DNA of 64,000 nt from Planctobacterium sp047947135. Lineage in GTDB: Bacteria; Pseudomonadota; Gammaproteobacteria; Enterobacterales; Alteromonadaceae. The position numbers and the translations under genes were made by a program. This document shows, one piece after another, positions 18,919 to 28,316 of this stretch (its first letter is position 1; each line of letters starts with the position of its first letter). Location of the stretch: contig CP170457.1 of NCBI GenBank assembly GCA_047947135.1, positions 4,154,001-4,218,000 on the forward strand. The letters run 5' to 3'. The notes under the pieces are model-generated. The model was not told the origin of the DNA. It saw nothing but the letters and a program-made list of their open reading frames with translations, and made no database searches.

Positions 18919-19427
18919 GACTGTTCCTCTTTTGCTTGTACTTCTGATTCCGGGTTTTTAAACGCATCCAAAATCAAAAATACGGCTCCCAGAAAAATAG
19001 CGCTGTCCGCGATATTAAACGCTGGCCAGTGCCAGTTCTGATAATAAAAGTCTAAGAAGTCAACTACATAGCCATAAGCTAACCGGTCGTAGAGATTACC
19101 CAGTGCCCCACCCAAAATCAGGGAAAGCGCAACCGGAAATAACACCTGCGAAGATTTCGCTTTTTTTAACCAAAATATCACTAACACACTGACCACAATC
19201 GCAATCCCGGTAAAAAACCAGCGTTGCCAGCCACCGGCATCACTTAAAAAACTGAACGCAGCACCATAATTACGTACATAGGTCAGATTAAAAAATGGCA
19301 AAACTTCTATAGACTCATAAAGTCTGAAAGAGTTTATTACCCATATTTTCGTGATTTGGTCCAAAACCAATGCAATGAGCGCCAGCCAGGACCAGCGCAA
19401 GCCTGTTTGCCTGAACATCTTAAGCAT
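18915..19427 (-). CDS. lspA: Lipoprotein signal peptidase II
   Basis: A 170-residue inner-membrane aspartic peptidase that removes signal peptides from diacylglyceryl-modified prolipoproteins. With the ATG at 19427 the catalytic residues fall at Asp123 (VVDFLDF) and Asp141 (FNIADS), exactly as in E. coli. Four hydrophobic helices and NYGAAFSFL are present. The start overlaps the end of ileS by 8 bp; a second ATG at 19418 would shorten it by three residues. An in-frame extension further upstream lies within ileS and is not credible. Confidence 0.95.
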   Translation of the reverse strand: MLKMFRQTGLRWSWLALIALVLDQITKIWVINSFRLYESIEVLPFFNLTYVRNYGAAFSFLSDAGGWQRWFFTGIAIVVSVLVIFWLKKAKSSQVLFPVALSLILGGALGNLYDRLAYGYVVDFLDFYYQNWHWPAFNIADSAIFLGAVFLILDAFKNPESEVQAKEEQS

Positions 19428-22248
19428 AGTGTCGTGTTTCGCCTTCACCATCGACATTGTCGATACAACGGGAACATATCTCCGGATGATGCTCATCTGC
19501 GCCAACATCTTCGCGGTAATGCCAACAACGAACACATTTGTCACCCGGTGATTTTTGCAATGTCACCCACAAGCCTTCGACATCTGTCTCTACAGCACCC
19601 GCTGGTGCGGATAACGCTTCTTCGACGTTTGCTTTAGAGGTGATCAATACGAAACGCAATTCGTTCTGCAATGCACTTAACATTTTAAGATTATCGCCAC
19701 TGGTATGAATCGTCACACTGGCTTCCAACGAGCCGCCTAATGTTTTATCTCTGCGGGCTTGCTCCAGTACTTTATTGACTTCGGTTTTGACTTTCAGAAT
19801 GTGCTGCCAATAGTCATCACCAAATTCCGGATTCAATTGTAATGCATCAAAGCCAGTGTACCAGTTATCGGTAAAGACAAACTCCTCTCTATCCCCCGGC
19901 ATCGCCTGCCAGATTTCCTGTGCAGTGAAGCTGGTAATTGGAGCCATCCAGCGCACAAGAGCTTCAACAATGTGATATAAGGCGGTTTGACAGGAGCGTC
20001 TTGCCACACTGTCGGTCTTTGCTGTGTACTGTCGATCTTTGATGATATCCAGGTAGAAACTGCCCAACTCCACCGAGCAGAACTGCATTAATTTCTGGGT
20101 AACTACAAGCAAATCGTATTCGTTGTAGGCGGCAATAATATCCTGCTGAATACTGCGCGCACGGTCAATTATCCAGGCATCCAGTGCCACCAGCTGTTCT
20201 GCCGGTACTTGATCCTGTTTAGGATCAAAACCATTCAGATTAGCCAGCAAGAAACGCGAAGTATTGCGTACGCGACGATAGGTATCCGCGGCACGCTTAA
20301 GAATTTCATCTGATACCGCCATTTCTCCGCGGTAATCCGTCGAAGCAACCCAAAGACGCAGGATATCGGCACCCAGTTTATTCATCACATCCTGGGGAGA
20401 GACGGTATTACCCAATGATTTGGACATCTTACGGCCATCGGCGTCGACGGTGAAACCGTGGGTAAGCACTTCTTTATATGGGGCTTTATGTTTACTGGCA
20501 ACAGATGTCATCAGGGATGACATAAACCAACCCCGGTGCTGGTCAGAACCCTCGAGATATAAATCTGCTGAGGCTGGAATATCATCCCGTTGATCCACCA
20601 CAAAATAGTGGGTCACCCCCGAATCAAACCAGACATCCAGGGTATCGCTGACTTTTAGATAATTTTCCGCATCTGCACCCAGCAATTCGGCAGTGTCAAG
20701 ATCCCACCAGGCTTGAATGCCTGATTGTTCTATTTTCTGTGCTACCTGCTCAATTAGCTCAATACTGTTTGGGTGCAGATCCCCGGTGTCTTTATGGATA
20801 AATAATGTAATAGGCACACCCCAGGTACGTTGTCTGGAGATACACCAATCAGGTCTGCCAGACACCATACTTTCAATGCGGCTTTGTCCCCAATCCGGGA
20901 CCCATTTAGTTTTACCGATTTCGGTTAATGAAGCTGTACGTAAGCCTTTTTTGTCCATACTGACAAACCACTGTGGCGTCGCCCGAAAAATAATAGGGGT
21001 TTTATGGCGCCAACAATGGGGATAACTGTGTTCATAGGCATGATTATGCACCAGACAGCCTTTTTCCTGCAGTAAATCAACAATCGCTGCATTGGCTTTG
21101 AATACGTGCTGACCGGCAAATAACGGTGTATTTTCTAAATAGACACCATTGGCTCCCACAGGGTTTGCCACTTCCAACTGATAATGTTTACCCACGTTAA
21201 AGTCGTCGACACCGTGGCCGGGGGCGGTATGCACACAACCGGTACCCGAGTCAGTAGTTACATGGTCGCCTAAAATGAGCGGCACATCAAAGTCATAAAA
21301 TGGATGTTGAACCCGCTCATTTTCCAGTTCCCCGCCTTTGCAATAACCCAGTGCGTGGAATTGGTCGACATTAAATCGGTCCATACAGGAGTTCATCAAA
21401 TCAGACGCGACGATCAAACGTTGTTTCTGCCCATCCTTTTCTATCTGTACTAAAACGTATTCCAGTGCCGGATTTAAGCTGATGGCGCGGTTTGCTGGCA
21501 AGGTCCAAGGCGTTGTAGTCCAGATAACCACGGCAACACGCCCTTCCCCAACATGGTCCTCCGGGTGCTTAAACTTCGCCACCAAAGCGTCTTCATCAAC
21601 TGCTGGAAATGCCACATCAATTGCGGGGGACGTTTTATTCTGATATTCCACTTCAGCTTCGGCTAACGCAGAGCCACAATCCGTGCACCAGTGAACAGGT
21701 TTAAAACCTTTTTCCATATGACCATTTTTGATGATCTGACCAAGCACCCTGACAATGTCGGCTTCAGAACGATAATCCATGGTTTTGTATGGGTTATCCC
21801 ACTCGCCCAAAACGCCCATACGAATGAAGTCGACTTTCTGACCTTCAACCTGCTTCTCTGCGTATTCACGACACTTCTGGCGAAATTCCGCAGCACTGAC
21901 TTTCTTACCCGGCTTACCAACTTTCTTTTCTACCTGAAGCTCAATCGGCAATCCGTGACAATCCCACCCTGGCACATAAGGAGAATCGTACCCTTCCAGC
22001 GTTTTCGATTTTATGATGATGTCTTTGAGAATCTTATTCACTGCATGACCGATATGAATATTGCCATTGGCATAAGGAGGGCCATCGTGCAGTATAAAGG
22101 GCGTTTTGCCTTTTCTGGCTTCACGGATTTTGTAATACAGTTTCTTGTCGGTCCATTCTTGTAGCATGGCTGGCTCACGCTGAGCCAGATTGCCACGCAT
22201 TGGAAACTCTGTATCCGGTAAGTTTAACGTATGTTTATAATCGGTCAT
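19420..22248 (-). CDS. ileS: Isoleucyl-tRNA synthetase
   Basis: A 942-residue class I synthetase charging tRNA-Ile, with CP1 editing domain. HIGH is at 65-68 (NGNIHIGHAV), KMSKS lies in DGRKMSKSLGNT, and the C-terminal zinc site uses Cys905, Cys908, Cys925 and Cys928. Size and architecture match the E. coli type. It is preceded by ribF (33-bp gap) and overlaps lspA. Confidence 0.98.
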   Translation of the reverse strand: MTDYKHTLNLPDTEFPMRGNLAQREPAMLQEWTDKKLYYKIREARKGKTPFILHDGPPYANGNIHIGHAVNKILKDIIIKSKTLEGYDSPYVPGWDCHGLPIELQVEKKVGKPGKKVSAAEFRQKCREYAEKQVEGQKVDFIRMGVLGEWDNPYKTMDYRSEADIVRVLGQIIKNGHMEKGFKPVHWCTDCGSALAEAEVEYQNKTSPAIDVAFPAVDEDALVAKFKHPEDHVGEGRVAVVIWTTTPWTLPANRAISLNPALEYVLVQIEKDGQKQRLIVASDLMNSCMDRFNVDQFHALGYCKGGELENERVQHPFYDFDVPLILGDHVTTDSGTGCVHTAPGHGVDDFNVGKHYQLEVANPVGANGVYLENTPLFAGQHVFKANAAIVDLLQEKGCLVHNHAYEHSYPHCWRHKTPIIFRATPQWFVSMDKKGLRTASLTEIGKTKWVPDWGQSRIESMVSGRPDWCISRQRTWGVPITLFIHKDTGDLHPNSIELIEQVAQKIEQSGIQAWWDLDTAELLGADAENYLKVSDTLDVWFDSGVTHYFVVDQRDDIPASADLYLEGSDQHRGWFMSSLMTSVASKHKAPYKEVLTHGFTVDADGRKMSKSLGNTVSPQDVMNKLGADILRLWVASTDYRGEMAVSDEILKRAADTYRRVRNTSRFLLANLNGFDPKQDQVPAEQLVALDAWIIDRARSIQQDIIAAYNEYDLLVVTQKLMQFCSVELGSFYLDIIKDRQYTAKTDSVARRSCQTALYHIVEALVRWMAPITSFTAQEIWQAMPGDREEFVFTDNWYTGFDALQLNPEFGDDYWQHILKVKTEVNKVLEQARRDKTLGGSLEASVTIHTSGDNLKMLSALQNELRFVLITSKANVEEALSAPAGAVETDVEGLWVTLQKSPGDKCVRCWHYREDVGADEHHPEICSRCIDNVDGEGETRHYA

Positions 22249-22281
22249 TTATCCTCAAATCCACTTCGCAAATTGATGCGT

Positions 22282-23238
22282 TTATCTCACCTGGTGTTCG
22301 GTGATTGTCTTTTCATTTTGACTAAACCAGTTTTTCGCGACGAGCACGTCGGCATCAATTTGTTGTTGCAAGGCCGTCACTGACGGAAACTTTTGCTCTT
22401 CTCGTATTTTAGACAGCAATCTCACCTCGATAAACTGCCCGTACAAGTCAGCATTAAAATCAAACAAGTGTACTTCTAATTGCGCTCTGGTACCTTCGAC
22501 CGTGGGTCGATTTCCGACATTCGCAATACCTGCATGCTGGTTACCATTCCACACGACGTTCACTGCATAGACACCACTCACGGGTGACTTACAGCGTTTC
22601 AGTAGCACATTTGCAGTGGGAAACCCTATAGTCCGGCCTCGTTTATCACCGTGCACTACACGTCCCGAGATACTGAAATCCCGACCCAGCATCTGTTTCG
22701 CCAACGTTAACTCATTTTTGGCCAACGCCTGACGAATCGCAGAAGAACTGATTCGGTCCTGCCCCAGACAGAAGCTTTGGGTGTTAACCACATCAAAGCC
22801 ACATTCTTTGCCTTCAGCCTGTAACAGTGCAAAATCACCAGTGCGCCCTTTGCCAAAGCGAAAGTCATCACCCACAACCAGATACTGTATACCCAGCTTT
22901 TGCACCAGTAACTGCTCTACAAAATATTCGGCAGGTTGATTGGCGAATTGGCGATTGAAGCGTACGCAAATTAACCGGTCCACGCCCAAATTCTGCATTG
23001 CCATGTACTTTTCCCGCAAGCGGGTCAATCTAGCTGGCGCCTTATCTGGCATAAACAGTTCTTCCGGCTGCGGTTCAAATACCATAACCGCCGAAGGCAA
23101 CTGCATGGCGCGAGCCTGTGCCACCAGTTTGGTCAAAACGGCAACGTGGCCCAGATGCACCCCATCAAACTTACCAATGGATAATACACAGCCACGATGC
23201 CTCTGGCGTAAATTGTGTAATCCCCTGATAAGTTCCAA
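22282..23238 (-). CDS. ribF: Bifunctional riboflavin kinase/FAD synthetase
   Basis: A 318-residue protein converting riboflavin to FMN and FAD. The N-terminal nucleotidyltransferase domain has SIGKFDGVHLGH and the VGDDFRFGKGRTGD loop. The C-terminal flavokinase domain has GRVVHGDKRGRTIGFPTAN. It is first in the operon with ileS, lspA, fkpB and ispH. The genes murJ and rpsT, often found upstream, are absent; the divergent neighbour is the binding-protein/kinase pair. Confidence 0.96.
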   Translation of the reverse strand: MELIRGLHNLRQRHRGCVLSIGKFDGVHLGHVAVLTKLVAQARAMQLPSAVMVFEPQPEELFMPDKAPARLTRLREKYMAMQNLGVDRLICVRFNRQFANQPAEYFVEQLLVQKLGIQYLVVGDDFRFGKGRTGDFALLQAEGKECGFDVVNTQSFCLGQDRISSSAIRQALAKNELTLAKQMLGRDFSISGRVVHGDKRGRTIGFPTANVLLKRCKSPVSGVYAVNVVWNGNQHAGIANVGNRPTVEGTRAQLEVHLFDFNADLYGQFIEVRLLSKIREEQKFPSVTALQQQIDADVLVAKNWFSQNEKTITEHQVR

Positions 23239-23477
23239 TGTCTACCTCAATCTATTCAATTAACACCTAATGACCTGATACAGGGTCTGCGCCAATTTTA
23301 AAAAACAACGGATTATAACTGACCTGCCACATAGATAAAGCATTGCTGGGTATCAATTGCCAATAAATTGCGATTTTTCTCGTGACAGACACAAAATAAC
23401 CATCTTGCTTTAGATTTCCATGTCACTTGGTTTTAGTCTAACTTAAATAACAATGGCAATGAGGATAAGGGCAGCAA

Positions 23478-24671
23478 GTGAAACTGAGAAAGCTTTTGCA
23501 CGGCAATATATTGCTTTTGCCATGGCTTTTAGCTGCTCAGACATTGGTGCTCGCGCAAGAAACAACAGGTGAAGACAAAAACATCACGATGGCATTGAGC
23601 CTTGGAAGCTATGACTTTCAGTCTATATTTGACGACAATCGCAAGCAACTGGGTTTCGATGTCGTGCAAGCGCGTATTGATAATGCAGACATGAAATTAG
23701 AAATATTGACGCGCATTGACACTAAAGCACTGCCTGACGCCATTATTATGCCCTCTGATACACTTGGTTTGGAGCAGGCTCGATTTAGCACGATTCCTCG
23801 GGATTGGATTGATCCTCATATGTCAGATTCTAATCTGGCACTAGCAGAAGTAGAAGGTGAGCTCAAAGGTATTCCCCTTATCGCCGGAAATCATTTGCTG
23901 TTGTATTACAATAAATCTCTTATTCAGCAACCTGCTCTGAGCTGGCAACAACTTAAATCACAACAATCAACGTTAGAAAGGGCTGAGCTGATAGGCTGGC
24001 CATATCATGAAGGATTTTGGATCCTTCCCTTTTTATCGGCATTTGATGCGTTACCCTTTGAAGAAGGACAAATTCGTTTTCAGCAACCGGGAACGCTGCA
24101 GGCTTTTCAGTTTTTAAAGGAGTTACGGGACAATAAAGTATTAGACACGTCGTGCAACTACCAATGCAATCAAGATAAGTTTATCAATTCCCGTCTAGCC
24201 TACATTATTAATGGTGTCTGGTCCCACGAACTGTACGCCAAGCATTTGGGTGATAACCTTGGGATTGCATTGTTGCCTCAGATTGGCGATAAAAAAATGC
24301 GTCCGTATCGTTCGGCACATGTATTGGCATTCCCCAACCAAGGGGTAACTGGAAAAAAAAGGGCGAGTCTTCAGAAATTGTCCCTCCTGATGCAAAGTGA
24401 AACCATTCAACTCCGCTTATGGAAAGACTTTCGCGCCCTGCCCACCAATAAGAAAGTAGAAGAACAGATACTGCAAAATGCAAATGACAAAACCCAAGTG
24501 CTCTTCAAGCAATTGGAAGGTGCTCCAGCCATGCCCAACGAGGAAGTCATGGCCATCGTATGGGAAGCCATTATCATTGGGTTTAGTCGCTTTGATGGTG
24601 GTGCCATGACGGCGGAACAGGCCAGCAATTACATGCAATATATTGCCGAAAAATCACGAGACGAAAAGTGA
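23478..24671 (+). CDS. Periplasmic solute-binding protein paired with a sensor kinase
   Basis: A 397-residue protein starting at a GTG. A signal peptide of about 26 residues (hydrophobic LLLPWLLAAQTLVLA) has no lipobox. The rest resembles family-1 extracellular solute-binding proteins of the MalE/UgpB type: LKGIPLIAGNHLLLYYNKSL, WQQLK and SRLAYIINGVWS are typical segments. No ABC permease or ATPase gene is near. The stop codon overlaps the start of a hybrid histidine kinase in GTGA. It is therefore more likely a ligand sensor presenting its solute to the kinase than a transport component. The ligand is unknown. Confidence 0.8.
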   Translation: MKLRKLLHGNILLLPWLLAAQTLVLAQETTGEDKNITMALSLGSYDFQSIFDDNRKQLGFDVVQARIDNADMKLEILTRIDTKALPDAIIMPSDTLGLEQARFSTIPRDWIDPHMSDSNLALAEVEGELKGIPLIAGNHLLLYYNKSLIQQPALSWQQLKSQQSTLERAELIGWPYHEGFWILPFLSAFDALPFEEGQIRFQQPGTLQAFQFLKELRDNKVLDTSCNYQCNQDKFINSRLAYIINGVWSHELYAKHLGDNLGIALLPQIGDKKMRPYRSAHVLAFPNQGVTGKKRASLQKLSLLMQSETIQLRLWKDFRALPTNKKVEEQILQNANDKTQVLFKQLEGAPAMPNEEVMAIVWEAIIIGFSRFDGGAMTAEQASNYMQYIAEKSRDEK

Positions 24672-26875
24672 CATCGGTCAATCAGAACTCCGTTCGCGTC
24701 TATATAATCCGTACCGTAGCTTTCGCGGTTCTCTTCCCTGTGCTAATTCTGGTGAGCTACTTTCTGTATGAATCTTATACCGAAGGGATGAAACAAGCTG
24801 AAATCAATCGCCAACAGACGTCCAGCAGAACAGCAGCATGGTTGCGTAGCCATATTTATGACGTGCAATACCAAACAGCCATACTGGCGTCTAACAAAGC
24901 CGTTGGTGAACTCCCGGTAAATATTCTGATGAATCAGTTTACCCACAATACTCTGCAGGAGTTTGTGGAAGAAAATTCATACGTAAAAAGTGCGGTCATC
25001 ACGGACCTTTCAGATTTTATTCTGGAAGGGTATCCAAATGAAGTATTCCGTTTACCTGCTGCTATTTTTAGAAGTACCACGGAGCACATTTTTACAACGG
25101 GCCTTAATCATGGATTGCCCAAGTTGACAATGTTGTCATTAGAATCGGGTTCTGCCCCCTCTGAAAATCATGCTAATGCCCTTTATTTTGTTGCGCCTCT
25201 GTTCAAAGAACTCGATTCCATAGTTACCCCCAGAAAAATTACTGGCGCATTGTATATTCAACTGGACGCCGATAAGTTATTTGATGATATAGATAGCTCC
25301 AACGAACAAATTATCATTCAGCTTGCGGGTAAATCCATAGCGTCAACTACAGAGGCTTATTCAAAGAATGTCACCGCTGTACACAATGAGATTTTACCCA
25401 GCGAGTTAATTCTACGACAAATAACACCACTGACATTCACCATGATGCTGGATGAGTCACGCTATTTGGAGCGACTGTACAGCAACTTGGTGTTTGTTGC
25501 CTTTATCTGTTTTGGTGCCTTACTCTTCGCGCTGATTTTAGTGTATCAACTCATCTCCAGATTAAGACACCCTCTGGATGACCTGCGCAAAGTGAGCCAA
25601 CAGTGGCGTGATGGTCGCTACGTTTCTTATCCTTTCCAATCCAGTTATCAGGAGTTTGATGAGGCATTACAAACCATGAACAAGATGGCAGAGACCATTG
25701 ATAGTCAATTCAAAGAGTTACGTCAGGCTAAACTGGGTGCTGAGCGCTCTGAGGCATTAAAAAGTCAGTTTTTAGCCAATATGAGTCACGAAATTCGTAC
25801 ACCGATGAATGGCGTCATGGGGTTATTGGGGGTTTTGCAACAACGGATTGCCAGTCCGGAACAGCATAAATTGGTTAATCGTATAATCGACGCTGCCAGT
25901 ACATTGCTTACTATCGTAAATGACATTCTTGATCTGTCTAAAATTGAAGCCGACAAGTTGCACATCGAATCGGTTGATTGTGAATTAAAAGAGATTCTTC
26001 TCAGAGTCAATCGCGTTTATGCCGAACAAGCGAAAGATAAAGATCTGGCCTTGCGATTGGATGTGAAAAACCTCAGTCACAGTTTTATCAAAACAGATCC
26101 CGTTCGAGTCAACCAAATTCTGAACAATCTGGTTTCCAATGCCATAAAGTTTACCGAGCATGGCACCATTACTATCGCCGCGAGTAATGCCCGTAAGAAT
26201 CAACAGAACTATATTGTACTAACCATTACAGATACCGGTATCGGCATGGATGTGGCACAAATAAATCGTTTGTTTAACCTGTTTGAACAAGGTGATAACA
26301 GCACGACGCGCAAGTATGGTGGCACAGGGCTTGGATTATCCATTTGTAAAAAGCTGGCAAACCTGATGGGAGGCGATATTGTCGCCGAGAGCGAGCAAGG
26401 CACCGGCAGTAAATTTACGGTGTACTTGCAAATCGACCTGGCGCAAAAACAAGTAGATGTCGTAGAACCTTTACCTGAAAGCACACTGGATCTATCTGCC
26501 TACAGAATATTGGTCGCTGAAGATAATACTATCAATCAGGAAGTGCTGGGTTATATGCTGGAAGAAACAGGGATTTCTTTTGATATTGCCGAGAACGGCA
26601 TAACGGCATTGCAGTATTATCAGAACAACCATTACGATATGATTTTAATGGACGTGCAAATGCCAGAGATGGACGGTATCGAAGCCACCCGAGAAATACG
26701 AAAAAGCAACAAAGATCTGCCGATTATTATGCAAACAGCTAATGTAATGTCAGAAGATATCCAACGTTATATTACCGCTGGCAGCAACGGGTTAGTGGCA
26801 AAGCCAATCGTTAAACAGCAATTATTCACGGTACTCGAAGAAGTGCTAATACATAATAAAACACATTTATTTTAG
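24668..26875 (+). CDS. Hybrid sensor histidine kinase with receiver domain
   Basis: A 735-residue protein starting with GTG inside the upstream stop. TM helices at about 13-35 and 273-297 flank a periplasmic domain of about 235 residues, followed by a HAMP-like segment (298-350). The HisKA domain has phospho-acceptor His374 (FLANMSHEIRTP). The HATPase domain has an N box (NNLVSNAIKFTEHG), DTGIGMD and GGTGLGLSICKKL. The C-terminal receiver has EDN and phospho-acceptor Asp662 (LMDVQMPEMDG). No Hpt domain or separate response regulator is nearby, so phosphate must pass to an Hpt protein elsewhere. It probably reads the binding protein encoded just upstream, by analogy with LuxPQ-type pairs. Confidence 0.9.
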   Translation: MTSVNQNSVRVYIIRTVAFAVLFPVLILVSYFLYESYTEGMKQAEINRQQTSSRTAAWLRSHIYDVQYQTAILASNKAVGELPVNILMNQFTHNTLQEFVEENSYVKSAVITDLSDFILEGYPNEVFRLPAAIFRSTTEHIFTTGLNHGLPKLTMLSLESGSAPSENHANALYFVAPLFKELDSIVTPRKITGALYIQLDADKLFDDIDSSNEQIIIQLAGKSIASTTEAYSKNVTAVHNEILPSELILRQITPLTFTMMLDESRYLERLYSNLVFVAFICFGALLFALILVYQLISRLRHPLDDLRKVSQQWRDGRYVSYPFQSSYQEFDEALQTMNKMAETIDSQFKELRQAKLGAERSEALKSQFLANMSHEIRTPMNGVMGLLGVLQQRIASPEQHKLVNRIIDAASTLLTIVNDILDLSKIEADKLHIESVDCELKEILLRVNRVYAEQAKDKDLALRLDVKNLSHSFIKTDPVRVNQILNNLVSNAIKFTEHGTITIAASNARKNQQNYIVLTITDTGIGMDVAQINRLFNLFEQGDNSTTRKYGGTGLGLSICKKLANLMGGDIVAESEQGTGSKFTVYLQIDLAQKQVDVVEPLPESTLDLSAYRILVAEDNTINQEVLGYMLEETGISFDIAENGITALQYYQNNHYDMILMDVQMPEMDGIEATREIRKSNKDLPIIMQTANVMSEDIQRYITAGSNGLVAKPIVKQQLFTVLEEVLIHNKTHLF

Positions 26876-26897
26876 AACGACAGGCAAAAGGATTGTT

Positions 26898-28022
26898 ATG
26901 AATCGAATTTTACTATTGATAGTGACCAGTATCTGTATGCTGATTACCCCCACTATTTTAGCAGCGCCAGGAGAATCAGCCCCTGAGCGAGATAGAGGAG
27001 ACGGTCCGCATCAAAAATTGATTTTACGGGGTGGTATTCTGGTCAACGGCGAAGGGGCACCAGCCCAAGGCCCCGTTGACATCGTGATCGAAAATGATCG
27101 CATTAAACGCATCTATCGTGTTGGGCATCCGGGCGTACCGATCCTGCCTGAAGGACGCCCAAAAGCAGAATCCGGCGATACTGAAATCGATGTTTCCGGA
27201 CATTATATTTTGCCCGGTTTTGTTGACATGCACGCCCACATTGGCGGCTCTGCGGATAACATTCCGGCTGAGTATGTGTTTAAGCTTTGGCTGGCCCATG
27301 GCATTACTACAGTGCGTGAGCCTGGCTCTTTCAATGGCATAGACTGGGTGATGCCACAAGTAGAACAAGCGAAGCTCAATACAATAGTTGCGCCAAGAAT
27401 TATCCCCTATGTCGGTTTTGGTATGGGTCGCGACGAACCAATTGATACGCCGGAACAAGCCAGAGCCTGGGTTCGCTGGGTCAAGAAACAAGGTGCAGCT
27501 GGCATCAAGTTCTTCGGCGCAACCCCCGAGATCATGTCTGCGGCAATGGATGAAGCACAAAAGCAAAAACTGGGTACCATGATGCACCATGCACAACTTA
27601 ATGTTGTGCGCACCAATGTTATAGATTCAGCCCGCATGGGATTGACCACGATGGAACACTGGTATGGCCTACCCGAAGCGCTTTTCGAAGATCAGGTTAT
27701 CCAGAACTATGCACCGGAATACAATTATCAGGATGAACAGCATCGCTTTGGCGAAGCTGGCAGACTTTGGCAACAAGCAGCACAGCCTGGCAGCGCGAAA
27801 TGGAATCAGGTCCGGGATGAGTTGATCGCACTGGACTTTACGATCAACCCAACCATGACCATTTATGAAGCCAGCCGTGATCTGATGCGCGAAATGAACG
27901 CTGACTGGCATAAAGACTACACACTGCCCACACTTTGGCAGTTTTTCCAGCCATCTCGCTATGCCCACGGCTCCTATTGGTTCGACTGGTGTGCTTTTAT
28001 AGAATCTGAAATGATAGGTTGA
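26898..28022 (+). CDS. Secreted amidohydrolase, 3'-truncated
   Basis: A signal peptide (residues 1-22, ending ILAAP) is followed by an imidazolonepropionase/prolidase-like amidohydrolase. It has the metal-binding HAH in PGFVDMHAHIGG, a probable carboxylated lysine in AGIKFFGA, and histidines in MMHHAQ and MEHW. The family normally continues for at least another 100 residues, including an Asp ligand in an SD(S/T)G-type motif and the end of the barrel. Here similarity appears to end at GSYWFDW, followed by about ten unrelated residues and a stop. The break at about 27990 coincides with a drop in G+C. The product is almost certainly inactive, so this is a pseudogene with an intact frame. Confidence 0.8.
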   Translation: MNRILLLIVTSICMLITPTILAAPGESAPERDRGDGPHQKLILRGGILVNGEGAPAQGPVDIVIENDRIKRIYRVGHPGVPILPEGRPKAESGDTEIDVSGHYILPGFVDMHAHIGGSADNIPAEYVFKLWLAHGITTVREPGSFNGIDWVMPQVEQAKLNTIVAPRIIPYVGFGMGRDEPIDTPEQARAWVRWVKKQGAAGIKFFGATPEIMSAAMDEAQKQKLGTMMHHAQLNVVRTNVIDSARMGLTTMEHWYGLPEALFEDQVIQNYAPEYNYQDEQHRFGEAGRLWQQAAQPGSAKWNQVRDELIALDFTINPTMTIYEASRDLMREMNADWHKDYTLPTLWQFFQPSRYAHGSYWFDWCAFIESEMIG

Positions 28023-28157
28023 TAAATCCTCAATTCAAGACCTATTGTATTACAAGACTTGTGGGGAATCAAGTCTTGTAATATTACCCTATCACTTTTT
28101 CCCTATCATTTTATTATGACTTGTTTTCAGAAATATTTATTAAACCCCTATCATTTA
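28009..28157. repeat. Four copies of a CCTATCATTT motif at the island edge
   Basis: AAATGATAGG occurs at 28009-28018. Its complement recurs at 28088-28097 (one mismatch), 28102-28111 and 28147-28156. The copies straddle the inverted repeat at 28048-28083 and begin about 20 bases from the point where the amidohydrolase is broken. They could be recombinase-binding sites or transposon-end repeats; no function is proven. Confidence 0.5.
28048..28083. repeat. Perfect 14-bp inverted repeat, possible terminator
   Basis: TATTACAAGACTTG and its exact complement are separated by 8 bases (TGGGGAAT). No T-run follows immediately on the plus strand, although T-rich sequence comes about 12 bases later. 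It lies in a 294-bp gene-free stretch after the truncated amidohydrolase. It may be a terminator or part of a recombination site. Confidence 0.6.
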
Positions 28158-28316
28158 ATTTGGATATCAATTTGCTAACTATTTGAGGTAAATATTAACG
28201 AATTGTGAGGTGGAACATTTCCTTCTATTAATAGTACACAGTGCAATTAACTGTTAATTATCTACCAATTACATCACTATTAAACTACAAAAGCGATTAA
28301 CGATTAAGGCATCAAT

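Noticed and set aside
27024..27596. A 190-residue minus-strand reading frame across the amidohydrolase
   Set aside because: Antisense to a clear metal-site domain, with no start signal and biased composition.
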